Below, piece by piece: positions 46,265-55,913 of a stretch of DNA of 64,000 nt; the first letter of the stretch is position 1; every line of letters starts with the position of its first letter. A program made the position numbers and the translations under genes. This DNA is from Bin25 sp965221765 (lineage in GTDB: Bacteria > Bacteroidota > Bacteroidia > Flavobacteriales > Flavobacteriaceae), in contig OZ244911.1 of the NCBI GenBank assembly GCA_965221765.1, positions 2,480,001 through 2,544,000 on the forward strand, written 5' to 3'. Under the pieces are notes generated by a model that worked only from the letters and a program-made list of their open reading frames with translations, was not told the origin of the DNA and searched no databases.

Positions 46265-47497
46265 TTACAACCAACCGATTCGACTGAGGTCTTCAGGTCC
46301 TTCTGTAGCTTGTACATCATCGGTGCCTTTTTGAGGAAGACTCGACTTGACCACTACATCGCCGATGGTCAATTCAGTTACGAGAGCTGTTGAATTGACA
46401 TAGGCTTCTCCATTGGTTCTTAAAACCGATGGATTGCTTATACTATTGAATCCAATCCCTGTTTGTGGATGCCCAATAGTCGATTTATCGCCCGCACCAG
46501 GTACATCCGAAGTTAAAGTAACCACAAAGGTACCGATTCCATTATCAATATCTTTATTAGATTCATTCAAGATATTAAAGAGCCCATCTTGATCCAGCTT
46601 ATTTTCCCAGGTGACTGTAATCGGCTTGTCGATGGGTTGATGATCATGGAGGCTATAAACAATATACTGACCATCAATATTATTCATACCAATCGGCACT
46701 AGGGGCTTGCCATTGCTATCTAGTCCTTTAGTGGCAGGATCTGCAAAGCTAGTGGCATAATGAAATGGCTCATCTAGCTTTGATAATAACTCAACAAGAG
46801 TACTAAATTCAGAAGAGTCATCCGCATCCACATAGGTGATGGCCTTTTTGTTGGTGGCCGAAAAGGGTTTGTCGGCCTCCGTACCATCCGATAAGATGAC
46901 CTCATGAGAATATTCTCCGATGGTCAATTTAAAAGAGCCGCCTAAATCATTGGAAATATCATCATCACCTTGCGTATGGGTGAAGGTACCATTGGTTGCC
47001 AACTGTAAACTTCCTATCGGACGCCCCCCAACTCGTGACTCTACGGTAATCTCATTGACTTTAAAAAAGTCTTTGACTTCTTTTGCATTGAGATCATTGA
47101 CCCAGTTTTTTACCGAACCCCCAGGAGTCAAGGCAACCGCTTTAGAAATCCCACCACGGATGCCAATGGTAATCGTACCAGGGCTAGAAGGCGAGAGGCC
47201 ACCCCCTGCAATAAGAAACACTCGCTTGGCTTTTCCAGCAGAGGTAGTCGCCCCTGCCAAGCCTTTGCCAATCAAGAGCAGTTTACCGCCTGCTGCATTT
47301 TCGACATCGTCAGCCGTCGCTCCATCCGCATCACGAAAAGACTCGGCCTTATCATACGACACTACCGCTCGGCGAATCTCCGCATGGCTTAAAAAATCTT
47401 CAAGATCCGAGAGCCCGGAGGTATCTTCAATATCACCTTGTTTATCGATGGTCCGACCATCGGACTTTTTAGTCTCATACAAAAATTTACTAGCCAC
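46265..47497 (-). CDS. C-terminal part of split surface lipoprotein
   Basis: This frame of about 410 codons is the continuation of the gene at 47497-49332. Its formal GTG start at 47497 is probably not a true start: upstream of it the same frame is open and reads EAANSNDLVASKFLYETKK, continuing sensibly from the upstream protein. One base inserted near 47516 would join them into about 1022 aa. The content is beta-rich and Gly/Asp/Thr-rich (TIGIRGGISKAVALTPGG, KLTIGEYSHEVILSDGTEAD, GTFVVTLTSDVPGAGDKST), like bacterial surface repeat domains. No recognised family. GC-rich codon use as in the N-terminal part. Confidence 0.6.
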   Translation of the reverse strand: MASKFLYETKKSDGRTIDKQGDIEDTSGLSDLEDFLSHAEIRRAVVSYDKAESFRDADGATADDVENAAGGKLLLIGKGLAGATTSAGKAKRVFLIAGGGLSPSSPGTITIGIRGGISKAVALTPGGSVKNWVNDLNAKEVKDFFKVNEITVESRVGGRPIGSLQLATNGTFTHTQGDDDISNDLGGSFKLTIGEYSHEVILSDGTEADKPFSATNKKAITYVDADDSSEFSTLVELLSKLDEPFHYATSFADPATKGLDSNGKPLVPIGMNNIDGQYIVYSLHDHQPIDKPITVTWENKLDQDGLFNILNESNKDIDNGIGTFVVTLTSDVPGAGDKSTIGHPQTGIGFNSISNPSVLRTNGEAYVNSTALVTELTIGDVVVKSSLPQKGTDDVQATEGPEDLSRIGWL

Positions 47498-49332
47498 TAG
47501 ATCATTGCTATTGGCCGCCTCACAAAGCCAAAGCCATTGGTATTGCCATAGGTGGTGGCCCCAATGAGCACCGCATCGCCATCATCCCAGTTGGGCTTGC
47601 CAAAGCTTTGTCTGGCTCCTGCTTTTAAAGCCTTAAAACTAATCGTTGCTAAATCTTCATTGCCAAGAATCCGCAAGACCTTGAGTTTATTGACTTTATC
47701 AGCCACTAAGGAGGTGATATCTTTATTTTTTTCGATGATTAATATCCCTCCGGCACTGCTTTGATGTCCCAAGACCAATTCGTCTTCAATACCAGTGCCT
47801 GTAATCGCTACCGTATTGATCGATCGAGCCGTGATAATCTCTTGAAGATCTTCCAAGTCACTGACCGTGAGCGACAGTCCCCCATGAATATGGGCTTTTT
47901 CAAGCTTGGGCGTATGGTCTTCATTGAGAACCACGACCGTGCCATCGGAGGCTTTGGTGCTCGGATTGCCCCCAATCTGGAGGGTCTTTAAATCCGCCGC
48001 ATTGCTAAGGTTCAACACATTGATATGAGCCCCATCGGCCGTACCCACCTCTACATGATCGACATCTTCGCTAATTTCTAAATCCGCCCCCTTCACTTTG
48101 GGTGCCGTGAGGGTTCGCACTTCCTTGATATGTAGTTTTTCTAAGGTGGTCAACGCGGGTAAAGCCACTTCATCAGGCCCAATGACCGTCAAGAGCTTGC
48201 CTGTATTGCCTTTGGCTACACTCTCCAATGCCTGCACATCAATCTCAGCAGAAGTGCCTCCTAAGTCAATGCTTAAGTTGTCGGTATAGGCCGACAAGGC
48301 CGAAAGGGTCAACGCTGTCCCTTTTCTTAGATCAATCTCATGCCCTGCAAATTGCGTGAGGGTCGTGAGCTTGGGCAATTGGACCGTTAGGATATCTCCA
48401 CCATCGAGCGAGATAATCCCCGCACTAGTTAATGCCGGATAATGGACATGGGGTTGATCATCATTTAAATCGGTGATGCTGGTCAATTGGCCAAACTTGA
48501 GCACCTTGTTTTTGTCTTTATGGGTGATGGTGAGATCTCCATAAATCAAGGTGATCTTAGCCACCCATCCGATGAGCTCATCCAATTCGGTGGCCGATAA
48601 CTTTTCGGTATTGATGGTAAAGTCACCATTAAATTCGGTCTTATTGCCTAATTGACGCTTGGTGGCTTCCCAACCGCCCGAAGAGGTGATCTCGACCGAC
48701 CCGCTATGGAATCCCCCATCGCCTAGACTCGCCTCTAACTCTTCTTTGACTTGAGCCAGCTGGGCTTCGATATCGGTTTTGAGCTGATCCAGGTCTTTTT
48801 GAGATAAACTCCCAGCGGAAGCTGCTGCCAAGGCTTGTTCTAATGCATTAAGCTTGGTTTGCAACCCGGCTAAGGCCGTATCCAAAGCGGTTTTTTGGGC
48901 GGCTGCTAATGCGGTCTGTAAATCGGTTTTTAGTTTATCGATATGGTCTTGCGATAAACTATTGTCCGATGCCTCTTCCAAGGCCTTCTGTAATTTACCA
49001 ATCTGGGTATTCAGAGCCGTTTGAGCCGTAGATAAGTCTTTACTAACCCTTCCTACCTCTGTACCGATCTCGTCCTTCAGTTCTCCTTGAGCCGTAGATA
49101 AGGCCGTACTCACCCCTGCCACCGCTGTGGTGATATCGGTTTGAATACTGGCTCGGATATTCTTGATCTCGGTCTGGAGACCCGTTACCTGACTGGCCAC
49201 CCCTTGGAGGGTTTGGACCTGGGTGGTTAATGTCGCAATCTGACCATTCAAGTCATCAAAGCGGTCATCATAGTTCTTACAGCCCGCAGCCAATAAGGCC
49301 ACCGCTGTCAACAGAATAAAAAATTTCTTCAT
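47497..49332 (-). CDS. N-terminal part of split surface lipoprotein (coiled coil plus beta-solenoid-like region)
   Basis: 611 codons from ATG 49332. Lipoprotein signal MKKFFILLTAVALLAAGC, Cys at residue 18, then a long coiled coil (about residues 25-215) with heptads rich in Leu, Ala and Gln, and near-repeats such as SLSQDHIDKLKTDLQTAL and SLSQKDLDQLKTDIEAQL. After residue 220 it becomes a repetitive region (ITSSGGWEATKR, TALTLSALSAYTDNLSIDL, LEISEDVDHVEVGTADG) that resembles a leucine-rich or beta-helical surface domain. It is expected on the outer face of the outer membrane. The frame ends in TAG at 47497, where it probably suffered a one-base loss. Codon use is GC-rich, like the giant lipoprotein at 17781. 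Confidence 0.75.
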   Translation of the reverse strand: MKKFFILLTAVALLAAGCKNYDDRFDDLNGQIATLTTQVQTLQGVASQVTGLQTEIKNIRASIQTDITTAVAGVSTALSTAQGELKDEIGTEVGRVSKDLSTAQTALNTQIGKLQKALEEASDNSLSQDHIDKLKTDLQTALAAAQKTALDTALAGLQTKLNALEQALAAASAGSLSQKDLDQLKTDIEAQLAQVKEELEASLGDGGFHSGSVEITSSGGWEATKRQLGNKTEFNGDFTINTEKLSATELDELIGWVAKITLIYGDLTITHKDKNKVLKFGQLTSITDLNDDQPHVHYPALTSAGIISLDGGDILTVQLPKLTTLTQFAGHEIDLRKGTALTLSALSAYTDNLSIDLGGTSAEIDVQALESVAKGNTGKLLTVIGPDEVALPALTTLEKLHIKEVRTLTAPKVKGADLEISEDVDHVEVGTADGAHINVLNLSNAADLKTLQIGGNPSTKASDGTVVVLNEDHTPKLEKAHIHGGLSLTVSDLEDLQEIITARSINTVAITGTGIEDELVLGHQSSAGGILIIEKNKDITSLVADKVNKLKVLRILGNEDLATISFKALKAGARQSFGKPNWDDGDAVLIGATTYGNTNGFGFVRRPIAMI

Positions 49333-49781
49333 AGTTGAAAATAAATTAAGATTTTATATTGGTTTTTTATTAGTCAATAAAACATTATTAAACAAAAGTT
49401 AGGTATGGACTTCAGAAAAATTGGTTCATCATCTCAAAGAGATGTTAATACAATTATTGTGCCAAAAAGGGTTAAACGATGGGTTTTAATAAAATAAGGC
49501 TGAAGAATTAAGATATAGGAGATCGATCAACAAAGGTGGATGTGATAAAGAATACAAAAACAAATTAAGAAGACCGATCAAATGGTTGGACCATCATTAA
49601 AAATAGAGTTTAATATTAAAATATATTATATTTGTAATAAAAATAAAAACAGTATACATTTGTCATCTTTAATGTTTGAGCGTATAAAAATCTTTGCAGA
49701 TTCATCGACATCATGAATGAAATGATATGTTTTTTAAAGCCAAATCTTCTCGGTCATAAGTATTCATAAAATAGACTCTCA
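49333..49781. other. non-coding gap with promoter-like sequence
   Basis: Divergent gap of about 450 bp. A TATATTTG match to the TAnnTTTG box lies near 49628-49635 on the plus strand in a very AT-rich stretch, about 150 bp before the next gene. No gene is seen. Confidence 0.4.
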
Positions 49782-50177
49782 ATGATGGATACGATTTCTA
49801 GTTTGAATATTCATGTTTTTGAAGAAAGCTCAAACATAGAAGTTCACATGATGATTATAGAGCAGTCCATGAACCAGGCCATTTTAGAAAAATTCAAATC
49901 GTATCATCTAAATCTTCAAAAAGCATTTGACATAAGCTTGATACAACTCAATGCCAACAGAGATTGGATTGAAGTAATCATTGAAATAGAAGTTCAAACA
50001 TTTGGTTTTACTGAGATAAAGGGCATTGTATCGATTAACCGATGGACGAATCAAACAAAATGGGAATGTATTATGCATAATCGGAGTCAAATTGTATCAA
50101 GGGTTTGTGATCTGATACAACAACTCATAGAAAAAGAGATTGGAACCAAAGGGTTTTTAAATAGGGTGTGCCAATAA
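49782..50177 (+). CDS. hypothetical protein, 131 aa
   Basis: Not recognised. A compact alpha/beta-looking protein with alternating hydrophobic strands (WIEVIIEIEVQTFGFTEIKG) and a C-terminal amphipathic helix (VSRVCDLIQQLIEKEIG). No signal peptide or membrane segment. ATG at 49782 or the adjacent ATG at 49785. It is the only gene in a stretch of AT-rich sequence between the split lipoprotein and the epimerase remnant. No motif supports a function. Confidence 0.5.
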   Translation: MMDTISSLNIHVFEESSNIEVHMMIIEQSMNQAILEKFKSYHLNLQKAFDISLIQLNANRDWIEVIIEIEVQTFGFTEIKGIVSINRWTNQTKWECIMHNRSQIVSRVCDLIQQLIEKEIGTKGFLNRVCQ

Positions 50178-50265
50178 TGTATAAGATCAATGAAATGCAT
50201 TTATGAATCCATAAGAGAGATCAAGATTTATTACAAATACACCATGAAGATATTATTCTCAAACA

Positions 50266-50834
50266 TCACAAATTATGAATGATGCCAACAAAGTACAAAT
50301 CAAAGGAAGATTGGGACAATATCCAAAATTCTAATTCGGCTAAATATTTGGACATGCCATAATAGGAATTAAACTGTGGTTGATTTATCATCTATGACTC
50401 CGTAATTAGTTTGTTGCCATTATTTAGTCCCATTGCTGCAACAGAACTCACGTAGAGAATCTTGTTTACTTTGTTTTCAATGGCAAGATTGACCAAATTA
50501 ACTGCTCCCAAAAATTGTTTGAAAATAATGTTTTATTGTCTTTTTTTGAAAAGATATTAATGAAGTACAATGATAAATTTTTGAAATCCCTTTTAAACTT
50601 TCTTTATAAATCGTAAACATTCAACAAATCGCTTTTTTGCTAGATGATTTTATCATAGTTTTTGGAATTTTCTTTATCCAAAGAGTAAAAATACTGTTTG
50701 ACCCTTCGACGATTGATTTTATTTCGGTACAAGCTACAAACTTTTGAATCTGAGTTAACTGCTAATTTGTATAATAACTTGGCTCTTATTAATCCAATAG
50801 CTCCAGTAACTAATTCCATAATTATGGACAACAT
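50266..50834 (-). pseudogene. NAD-dependent epimerase/dehydratase (extended SDR), truncated remnant
   Basis: Minus-strand pieces in different frames give the SDR fold. 50834-50640: MELVTGAIGLIRAKLLYKL, a Rossmann GxxGxxG whose third Gly is Arg, then VCSLYRNK. About 50520-50400: FLGAVNLVNLAIENK and ILYVSSVAAMGLNNG. About 50365-50266: YYGMSKYLAELEFW with the YxxxK catalytic pair, ending at TGA 50268. The C-terminal half is missing, and frames change between pieces. It is a decayed gene. Confidence 0.8.
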
Positions 50835-50842
50835 AATTCTAA

Positions 50843-52171
50843 TTGATTAAAATATCTTTGGCGAACCAAACAATCATATTGGAAAACTTCTTAGAAAATC
50901 TTGAATGGAGAGGTTTAATTCACAATACTACACCTGATGTTAAACATTATTTAACTTACAATAAAGCCTCGGGTTATATTGGATTTGACCCAACTTCTTC
51001 TTCTTTACACATTGGGAATCTTTTACAAATCATCATTCTACGTCATTTTCAATTAGCCGGTCATCGTCCCATCGTATTACTTGGGGGCGCCACTGGAATG
51101 ATTGGTGATCCTTCTGGTAAAAGAGAAGAAAGAAAATTATTGAATAGGCATACCCTAGAAGAAAATTGCATTTCGATTAAAAATCAAATAAATAAATTTT
51201 TAGATTTTGATAAAAGCGAGAAGAGTAGTGCTACCTTGTTGAATAATTACGATTGGACAAAAGATTATTCACTGATTGATTTTTCTCGGGACATCGGCAA
51301 ATACATCACGGTGAACTACATGATGGCAAAAGATTCTGTTAAAAATAGAATTTCTCCCGGCCAAGGTTTTGGCATGTCTTTCACCGAATTTACTTATCAA
51401 TTATTACAAGGATTTGATTTTTATTATATGTATAAAAATCATAACTGCGTACTACAAATGGGGGGAAGTGATCAATGGGGTAATATCACTACTGGAATTG
51501 AATTAATTAGAAGAAAGTTACATAAACAAGCCCATGGAATGACCTGTCCCCTAGTTACAAAAGAAGACGGTTCTAAATTTGGAAAAACTGAACAAGGAAA
51601 TATTTGGCTTGATCGAAAATTAACTTCTCCATTTCGATTTTATCAGTACTGGATTAATATTACCGACATAGAAGCCGAAAAACTCATAAAAGTATTTACC
51701 TTTTTAAATAAAAAAGAAATTGGTGATCTGATCAACGAACATCAAAAGGTTCCTCATCTCAGGATCTTACAAACTACATTAGCTGGTGAATTAACCCAAT
51801 TAGTTCATTCGATAGAAGATTTGGATTTTGCTAAAAAAGCTAGCCAAATTTTATTTGGTAAATCCACTCTTAATGATATAAAATCTCTAAGTCATCAAAA
51901 CTGCTTGGAAATTTTTCAAGGACTTCCTAGTGCAACTATTACAAAGGAAAATTTAAATCGTGGGATTCCTATTATCGAAGGTTTGTGTTTAAATCCAATA
52001 TTTTTTCAATCCAAAGGTCAAGCAAAAAGAGCTATACAAGCCAATTCCATTTCTGTCAATAAAGAAAAAGTTGATGAATTTTATCTATTGGATTCAAAAG
52101 ATATAATAGCACAAGGTTTTATTTTATTGCAAAAAGGTAAAAAGAATTATTGTCTGCTAAAAATCAATTAA
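50843..52171 (+). CDS. tyrS: tyrosyl-tRNA synthetase
   Basis: Class I synthetase, 442 aa. Signatures: FDPTSSSLHIGNLLQII (HIGH type), GATGMIGDPSGKREER, YQLLQGFDFYYMYKNHNC, QMGGSDQWGNITTGIELI, and the KMSKS-equivalent SKFGKTEQGNIWLD; a C-terminal S4-like domain (SKGQAKRAIQANSISVNKEK) binds tRNA. The start looks like TTG 50843, as no ATG is available before the conserved N-terminus. The TTG lies 9 bases from the divergent epimerase remnant. The 3' end overlaps the convergent LuxE-like gene by 8 bases. Confidence 0.95.
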   Translation: MIKISLANQTIILENFLENLEWRGLIHNTTPDVKHYLTYNKASGYIGFDPTSSSLHIGNLLQIIILRHFQLAGHRPIVLLGGATGMIGDPSGKREERKLLNRHTLEENCISIKNQINKFLDFDKSEKSSATLLNNYDWTKDYSLIDFSRDIGKYITVNYMMAKDSVKNRISPGQGFGMSFTEFTYQLLQGFDFYYMYKNHNCVLQMGGSDQWGNITTGIELIRRKLHKQAHGMTCPLVTKEDGSKFGKTEQGNIWLDRKLTSPFRFYQYWINITDIEAEKLIKVFTFLNKKEIGDLINEHQKVPHLRILQTTLAGELTQLVHSIEDLDFAKKASQILFGKSTLNDIKSLSHQNCLEIFQGLPSATITKENLNRGIPIIEGLCLNPIFFQSKGQAKRAIQANSISVNKEKVDEFYLLDSKDIIAQGFILLQKGKKNYCLLKIN

Positions 52172-53174
52172 ATAACAAATTGCATCCTCTAATATCTGCC
52201 TCATCATACCGTCCCAATAACTCAAAAGAGGTTTTACTTCTTATTTTTCCTATATCTTGAGTAGCAATAAATGAACAAGAATCGATATTGGCTAAATCGA
52301 TAAGATATATAGCTCCTGTTTGATGGTATCCTAAATTTTTAAATGGATCTGTCATATCAGCAATCTGAATTTTCATCCAAGGAGGGGTTTGAAATCGATT
52401 GCCTGATAAACTATAGGCTTGACTTAGCAATTCGGTCATCCCATATTCTGAATAAATTGAAGTAAGGCCAAAAGCACTTTTTAATTGTTGATGTAATTCT
52501 TGTTTTGATATTTCTTTAGACATGCCCTTGGTACCCCCCGTCTCCATAACAATTGTGTTTTTTAGCTGGATGGGATATTGTAGTGCAAATTCTAATAAGG
52601 CGGAACTCAGTCCGAATAAGATGGTTTTTTGTTGCTGTTTATTGAGTATATATAGTCGCTTGGATAAGGTGCGATATTCATCTAAATAAAAAGAACTAAA
52701 CGGATTATTCGAATGACGGATTAATCGTTCAACCATATAGATTAATGACGCATTTTTTCGTTCTAAATACGAAGGTAATAAGGCTAAAATAGCATAATCA
52801 GCAACCGAGCCAAATATATTTTCAAATCCAGTTAAAAAACTTTTTTCATAAATCTTTAAATCTCCAACGAAATGTTTAGAAGGGATTTCCGATGTTGTCC
52901 TAGAAGATTCAAAGACTACTTCATGCGGTTTATTTGAACAATAGACTTTATGAGATTTAAAAAAAGAAATGGGTAAAAATGGAATCTCATGCACTTTATT
53001 GACTCTATCTAATGACTTGCCAATTTTTTGACAATACTTTTTGTAAATCAAATTATGGGTGTATTGATGTTTAAAAATAATCAATGCATGCTCATCAAAA
53101 TGTCGTGGATGGATTTGACAATTATGAAAAAAATCGAATGAATTCGAAATCGTTTTATGATCGTTTTTTAGCAA
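52164..53174 (-). CDS. LuxE-like acyl-protein synthetase
   Basis: AMP-binding enzyme of the LuxE/PaaK-related superfamily, 336 aa. Visible blocks: EIPFLPISFFKSHKVY, FESSRTTSEIPSKHF, YAILALLPSYLERKNASLIYM and METGGTKGMSKEI, then SEYGMTELLSQAYS, which is the adenylate-former GMTE motif. It starts with TTG 53174. Such stand-alone genes are common in Bacteroidota; the substrate is unknown and no luciferase genes are nearby. It is convergent with tyrS. Confidence 0.85.
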   Translation of the reverse strand: MLKNDHKTISNSFDFFHNCQIHPRHFDEHALIIFKHQYTHNLIYKKYCQKIGKSLDRVNKVHEIPFLPISFFKSHKVYCSNKPHEVVFESSRTTSEIPSKHFVGDLKIYEKSFLTGFENIFGSVADYAILALLPSYLERKNASLIYMVERLIRHSNNPFSSFYLDEYRTLSKRLYILNKQQQKTILFGLSSALLEFALQYPIQLKNTIVMETGGTKGMSKEISKQELHQQLKSAFGLTSIYSEYGMTELLSQAYSLSGNRFQTPPWMKIQIADMTDPFKNLGYHQTGAIYLIDLANIDSCSFIATQDIGKIRSKTSFELLGRYDEADIRGCNLLFN

Positions 53175-53563
53175 ACAATAGGAGTTTAATTTTGGCTCAA
53201 GTCATTTACAATTAATTCAAAATCGATAAGTTTTTTTCGTTTTCTAAAGCTATTAGTTATCATATTGATTTTAACTTAAACCGTAATTCTAATGAGGATG
53301 TATGAAAAGGCCTCTAATTTCGAATGAATAACCGATTTTATAATCAACTTCAGCAAAATTCTCTATTCATATTGGGATGAATTATATATCACTGATTTCT
53401 AATTTTTAAATTGGTGAAGCGATAAATTTTCGAATATCAAATTTCAAAAACTCTACACTCCCCAAATAGATTTTGGATATATAAATAATTGATTCAACCC
53501 TAAGGATAGAATACCTGACAGCTTATTAGCATATGCATAAGTTATCATCGAAAAAATCATCAA
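53175..53563. other. non-coding gap
   Basis: About 390 bp, AT-rich, no open frame with protein-like content and no clear hairpin. It should hold the promoter of the LuxE-like gene (minus strand) and the 3' end of the GTPase transcript. Confidence 0.35.
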
Positions 53564-54784
53564 TTACAATGCATAGACCCTTTCGATAGGCCATTGGTCT
53601 TGATAACTTTCTTTCCATTTTTGACTTCTCAACTCATCTTCGGTCGATAAACAGGCCTCGAGTTCTCTTTTAATTAGCTCCTCTTCCATTTCCCTTCCGA
53701 TAAAGACCAATTCGTTTTTTCGATCGCCAAAAGTTTTATCCCATGAAGATTCAATTTGCCTTTGATTTTCAACAAACGATAAATGACCAATGCGCTTATT
53801 AAATGGCATAGTGCACCACCAAACTCCCACACTATCAGCTTTTAAAGAACCTCCTGCTTGACTCCAAATAAGAGCTTGTTCATTTCGAGAGGCCAACCAA
53901 AACAATCCTTTACTTCTAATCACTGAACTCGGAAAATTGCGTTGTACAAAGTTCCAAAAACGTTTTGGATCAAAAGGTCTTTTACTTCGAAATACAAATG
54001 AAGTAATTCCGTATTCTTCTGTCTCAGGGGTATGCTCTGCTTTATTGAGTTCTTCAATCCAACCTGCACTCCGTTCAGCTTGTTCATAGTCAAACTGACC
54101 TGTATTTAGAATTTCTTCGAGCTCAATCTCGCTAAAGACTGATTCAATAATTTTAGCAGATGGATTCAGTTTTTTTATAAAGATTTTTAAAACGCCAAGA
54201 TGATCTTTTGAAATTAAATCCGTTTTGTTAAGGACAATGACATTGGCGAACTCAATTTGGTCTGTTAAGAGATTCACTATTGTTCTACTATCGCCTTCCA
54301 TATTGGCCAATTTTCGATCCATTAAAGTTTCTGGACTCCCAAAATCTCTGAAAAAATTAAAGGCATCGACAACTGTCACCATAGTATCAATATAACTGAA
54401 CTGTGAAAGATCGATGTCATTTTCTTCATCCATAAAAGAAAAAGTTTGAGCCACAGGAATGGGTTCACTAATTCCCGTACTTTCTATAAGCAAGTAATCA
54501 AAACGGCTTTCTTTTGCCAATCGATCCACTTCAATCATCAAGTCTTCTCGTAGTGTACAGCAAATGCAACCATTACTCATTTCAACTAATTTTTCTTCAG
54601 TACGAGACAATATGTTTTCACTTTTAATAAAATCAGCATCAATATTCACTTCACTCATGTCATTAACGATAACAGCTACTTTCAAACCCTTTTTGTTATG
54701 TAAAATATGGTTCAGAAGCGTGGTTTTTCCTGCTCCCAAAAAACCACTTAAAACAGTGACAGGTAATCTCTTTTCTGTTGTCAT
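53564..54784 (-). CDS. COG0523-family GTPase (CobW/YeiR-like, metal chaperone)
   Basis: G3E-family GTPase, 406 aa. P-loop LSGFLGAGKTTLLNHIL, the CxCC metal motif SNGCICCTLRED, Walker B LIESTGISEPIPVAQTF and VIVLNKTDLISK (NKxD) are all visible, and the C-terminal CobW_C domain follows (GITSFVFRSKRPFDPKRFW). Related proteins deliver zinc or other metals to client enzymes. With no cobalamin genes nearby, I favour zinc handling over cobalt, but this is inference. Confidence 0.9.
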   Translation of the reverse strand: MTTEKRLPVTVLSGFLGAGKTTLLNHILHNKKGLKVAVIVNDMSEVNIDADFIKSENILSRTEEKLVEMSNGCICCTLREDLMIEVDRLAKESRFDYLLIESTGISEPIPVAQTFSFMDEENDIDLSQFSYIDTMVTVVDAFNFFRDFGSPETLMDRKLANMEGDSRTIVNLLTDQIEFANVIVLNKTDLISKDHLGVLKIFIKKLNPSAKIIESVFSEIELEEILNTGQFDYEQAERSAGWIEELNKAEHTPETEEYGITSFVFRSKRPFDPKRFWNFVQRNFPSSVIRSKGLFWLASRNEQALIWSQAGGSLKADSVGVWWCTMPFNKRIGHLSFVENQRQIESSWDKTFGDRKNELVFIGREMEEELIKRELEACLSTEDELRSQKWKESYQDQWPIERVYAL

Positions 54785-55155
54785 AGAATAAAAAATAACA
54801 TTAATGAAAATTTTAAAATAATATTCAATCTATCAACAGTAGAATGATATCAAATAAAACACAAATGACGAAATTAAAAATTATACATACTACTTGTAAG
54901 GTTGCCTACAAATATTTAAGGTTCCCAAAAACAGAATCCTTCTAAATATAGTTTTCAGACTATTTTAATTTGAAATACAACTGTAGAATAAGAAACGAGA
55001 ATGCATACTAACTTCTTACAATATGTTAAAACTAGACATTCTATATGGATATATAGCGGTAGACTCATTATATTTTCATCTAGCTCATCTAGCGGATTTG
55101 ATATATTAAAGTCCTTAAGTTTATTGTCAAAAATTTAAACTTGATTTTCTAGACA
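54785..55155. other. non-coding gap between COG0523 GTPase and response regulator
   Basis: About 370 bp of divergent promoter region, AT-rich, with no open frame. No exact TAnnTTTG box and no clear metal-regulator palindrome was recognised by eye. Confidence 0.35.
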
Positions 55156-55851
55156 GTGAAAAAAGAAGAAATTCGTATTCTCTTGGTTGATGATGAACCA
55201 GATATTCTTGAAATTATTCGATTCAATCTCACAAAAGAAGGTTATACAATTTACACAGCAGCTAATGGTGAAGAAGCCATTGAATCTGCCTCTTTAAGAC
55301 ATCCTCATTTAATCATTTTAGATATCATGATGCCTATAATGGATGGAATTCAAACATGTGAAAAACTGAGAGAAGATGGCCGTTTTAATGAAACTATCAT
55401 TATGTTTTTAACCGCCCGAGGAGAAGAGTATTCTCAGTTAGCCGCCTATGATGTAGGAGCAGATGATTATGTTACTAAACCAATAAAACCTAAAGTATTA
55501 GTTTCTAAAGTCAAAAGTTTGTTACGTCGACTAAACGACCGACCACTTTCCTATTCTAAATTACAATTTGATGAATTCATCATTGACAAAGAGGCCCATA
55601 GTGTATCAATTGAAGGCCAGATTATCAATTTAGCTCGGAAAGAATTTAATATGTTATTTTTTTTAGCCTCTCAACCTGGAAAAGTTTTTCAACGAGAAAC
55701 AATTCTTGATTATGTTTGGGGGGACAGTCATGTCGGTGAACGAACAGTCGATGTTCATATGAGAAAACTTCGAAAGAAAATTGGGAAAAAATATCTTAAA
55801 ACAATCAAAGGAGTTGGCTATAAATTCATGCGCTCCCAAAGTTTGAGATAA
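55156..55851 (+). CDS. OmpR/PhoB-type response regulator
   Basis: 231 aa, GTG start. The receiver domain shows LLVDDEPDILEIIRF (acidic pair), LIILDIMMPIMDG with the phosphorylated Asp at residue 56, FLTARGEE (Thr) and DDYVTKPIKP (Lys). The C-terminal winged-helix DNA-binding domain contains RKEFNMLFFLASQPG, QRETILDYVWG and RTVDVHMRKLRKKIG. It is followed at 62 bp by its cognate-looking histidine kinase, an arrangement like PhoB-PhoR, so phosphate sensing is plausible but not shown. A tRNA methyltransferase and other genes follow in the same direction. Confidence 0.94.
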   Translation: MKKEEIRILLVDDEPDILEIIRFNLTKEGYTIYTAANGEEAIESASLRHPHLIILDIMMPIMDGIQTCEKLREDGRFNETIIMFLTARGEEYSQLAAYDVGADDYVTKPIKPKVLVSKVKSLLRRLNDRPLSYSKLQFDEFIIDKEAHSVSIEGQIINLARKEFNMLFFLASQPGKVFQRETILDYVWGDSHVGERTVDVHMRKLRKKIGKKYLKTIKGVGYKFMRSQSLR

Positions 55852-55913
55852 CTTTTTTACTCTCCGAATTTCATTGAGAACAATAATATTCAAACCAGCT
55901 AAATCCTTTTTGG

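Noticed and set aside
46920..47567. 215-codon plus-strand ORF opposite the second lipoprotein
   Set aside because: Ser/Pro/Leu-rich antisense shadow in GC-rich sequence with no recognisable features; the minus-strand frame continues a lipoprotein with a clear signal peptide.
52164..53174. LuxE-like gene as evidence for bioluminescence
   Set aside because: Stand-alone LuxE-like genes are common in Bacteroidota and no luxAB or luxCD genes are in view.
53564..54784. GTPase as a cobalamin-synthesis CobW
   Set aside because: Its CxCC motif and solitary context fit the broader COG0523 metal-chaperone group better; no cobalamin biosynthesis genes are nearby.
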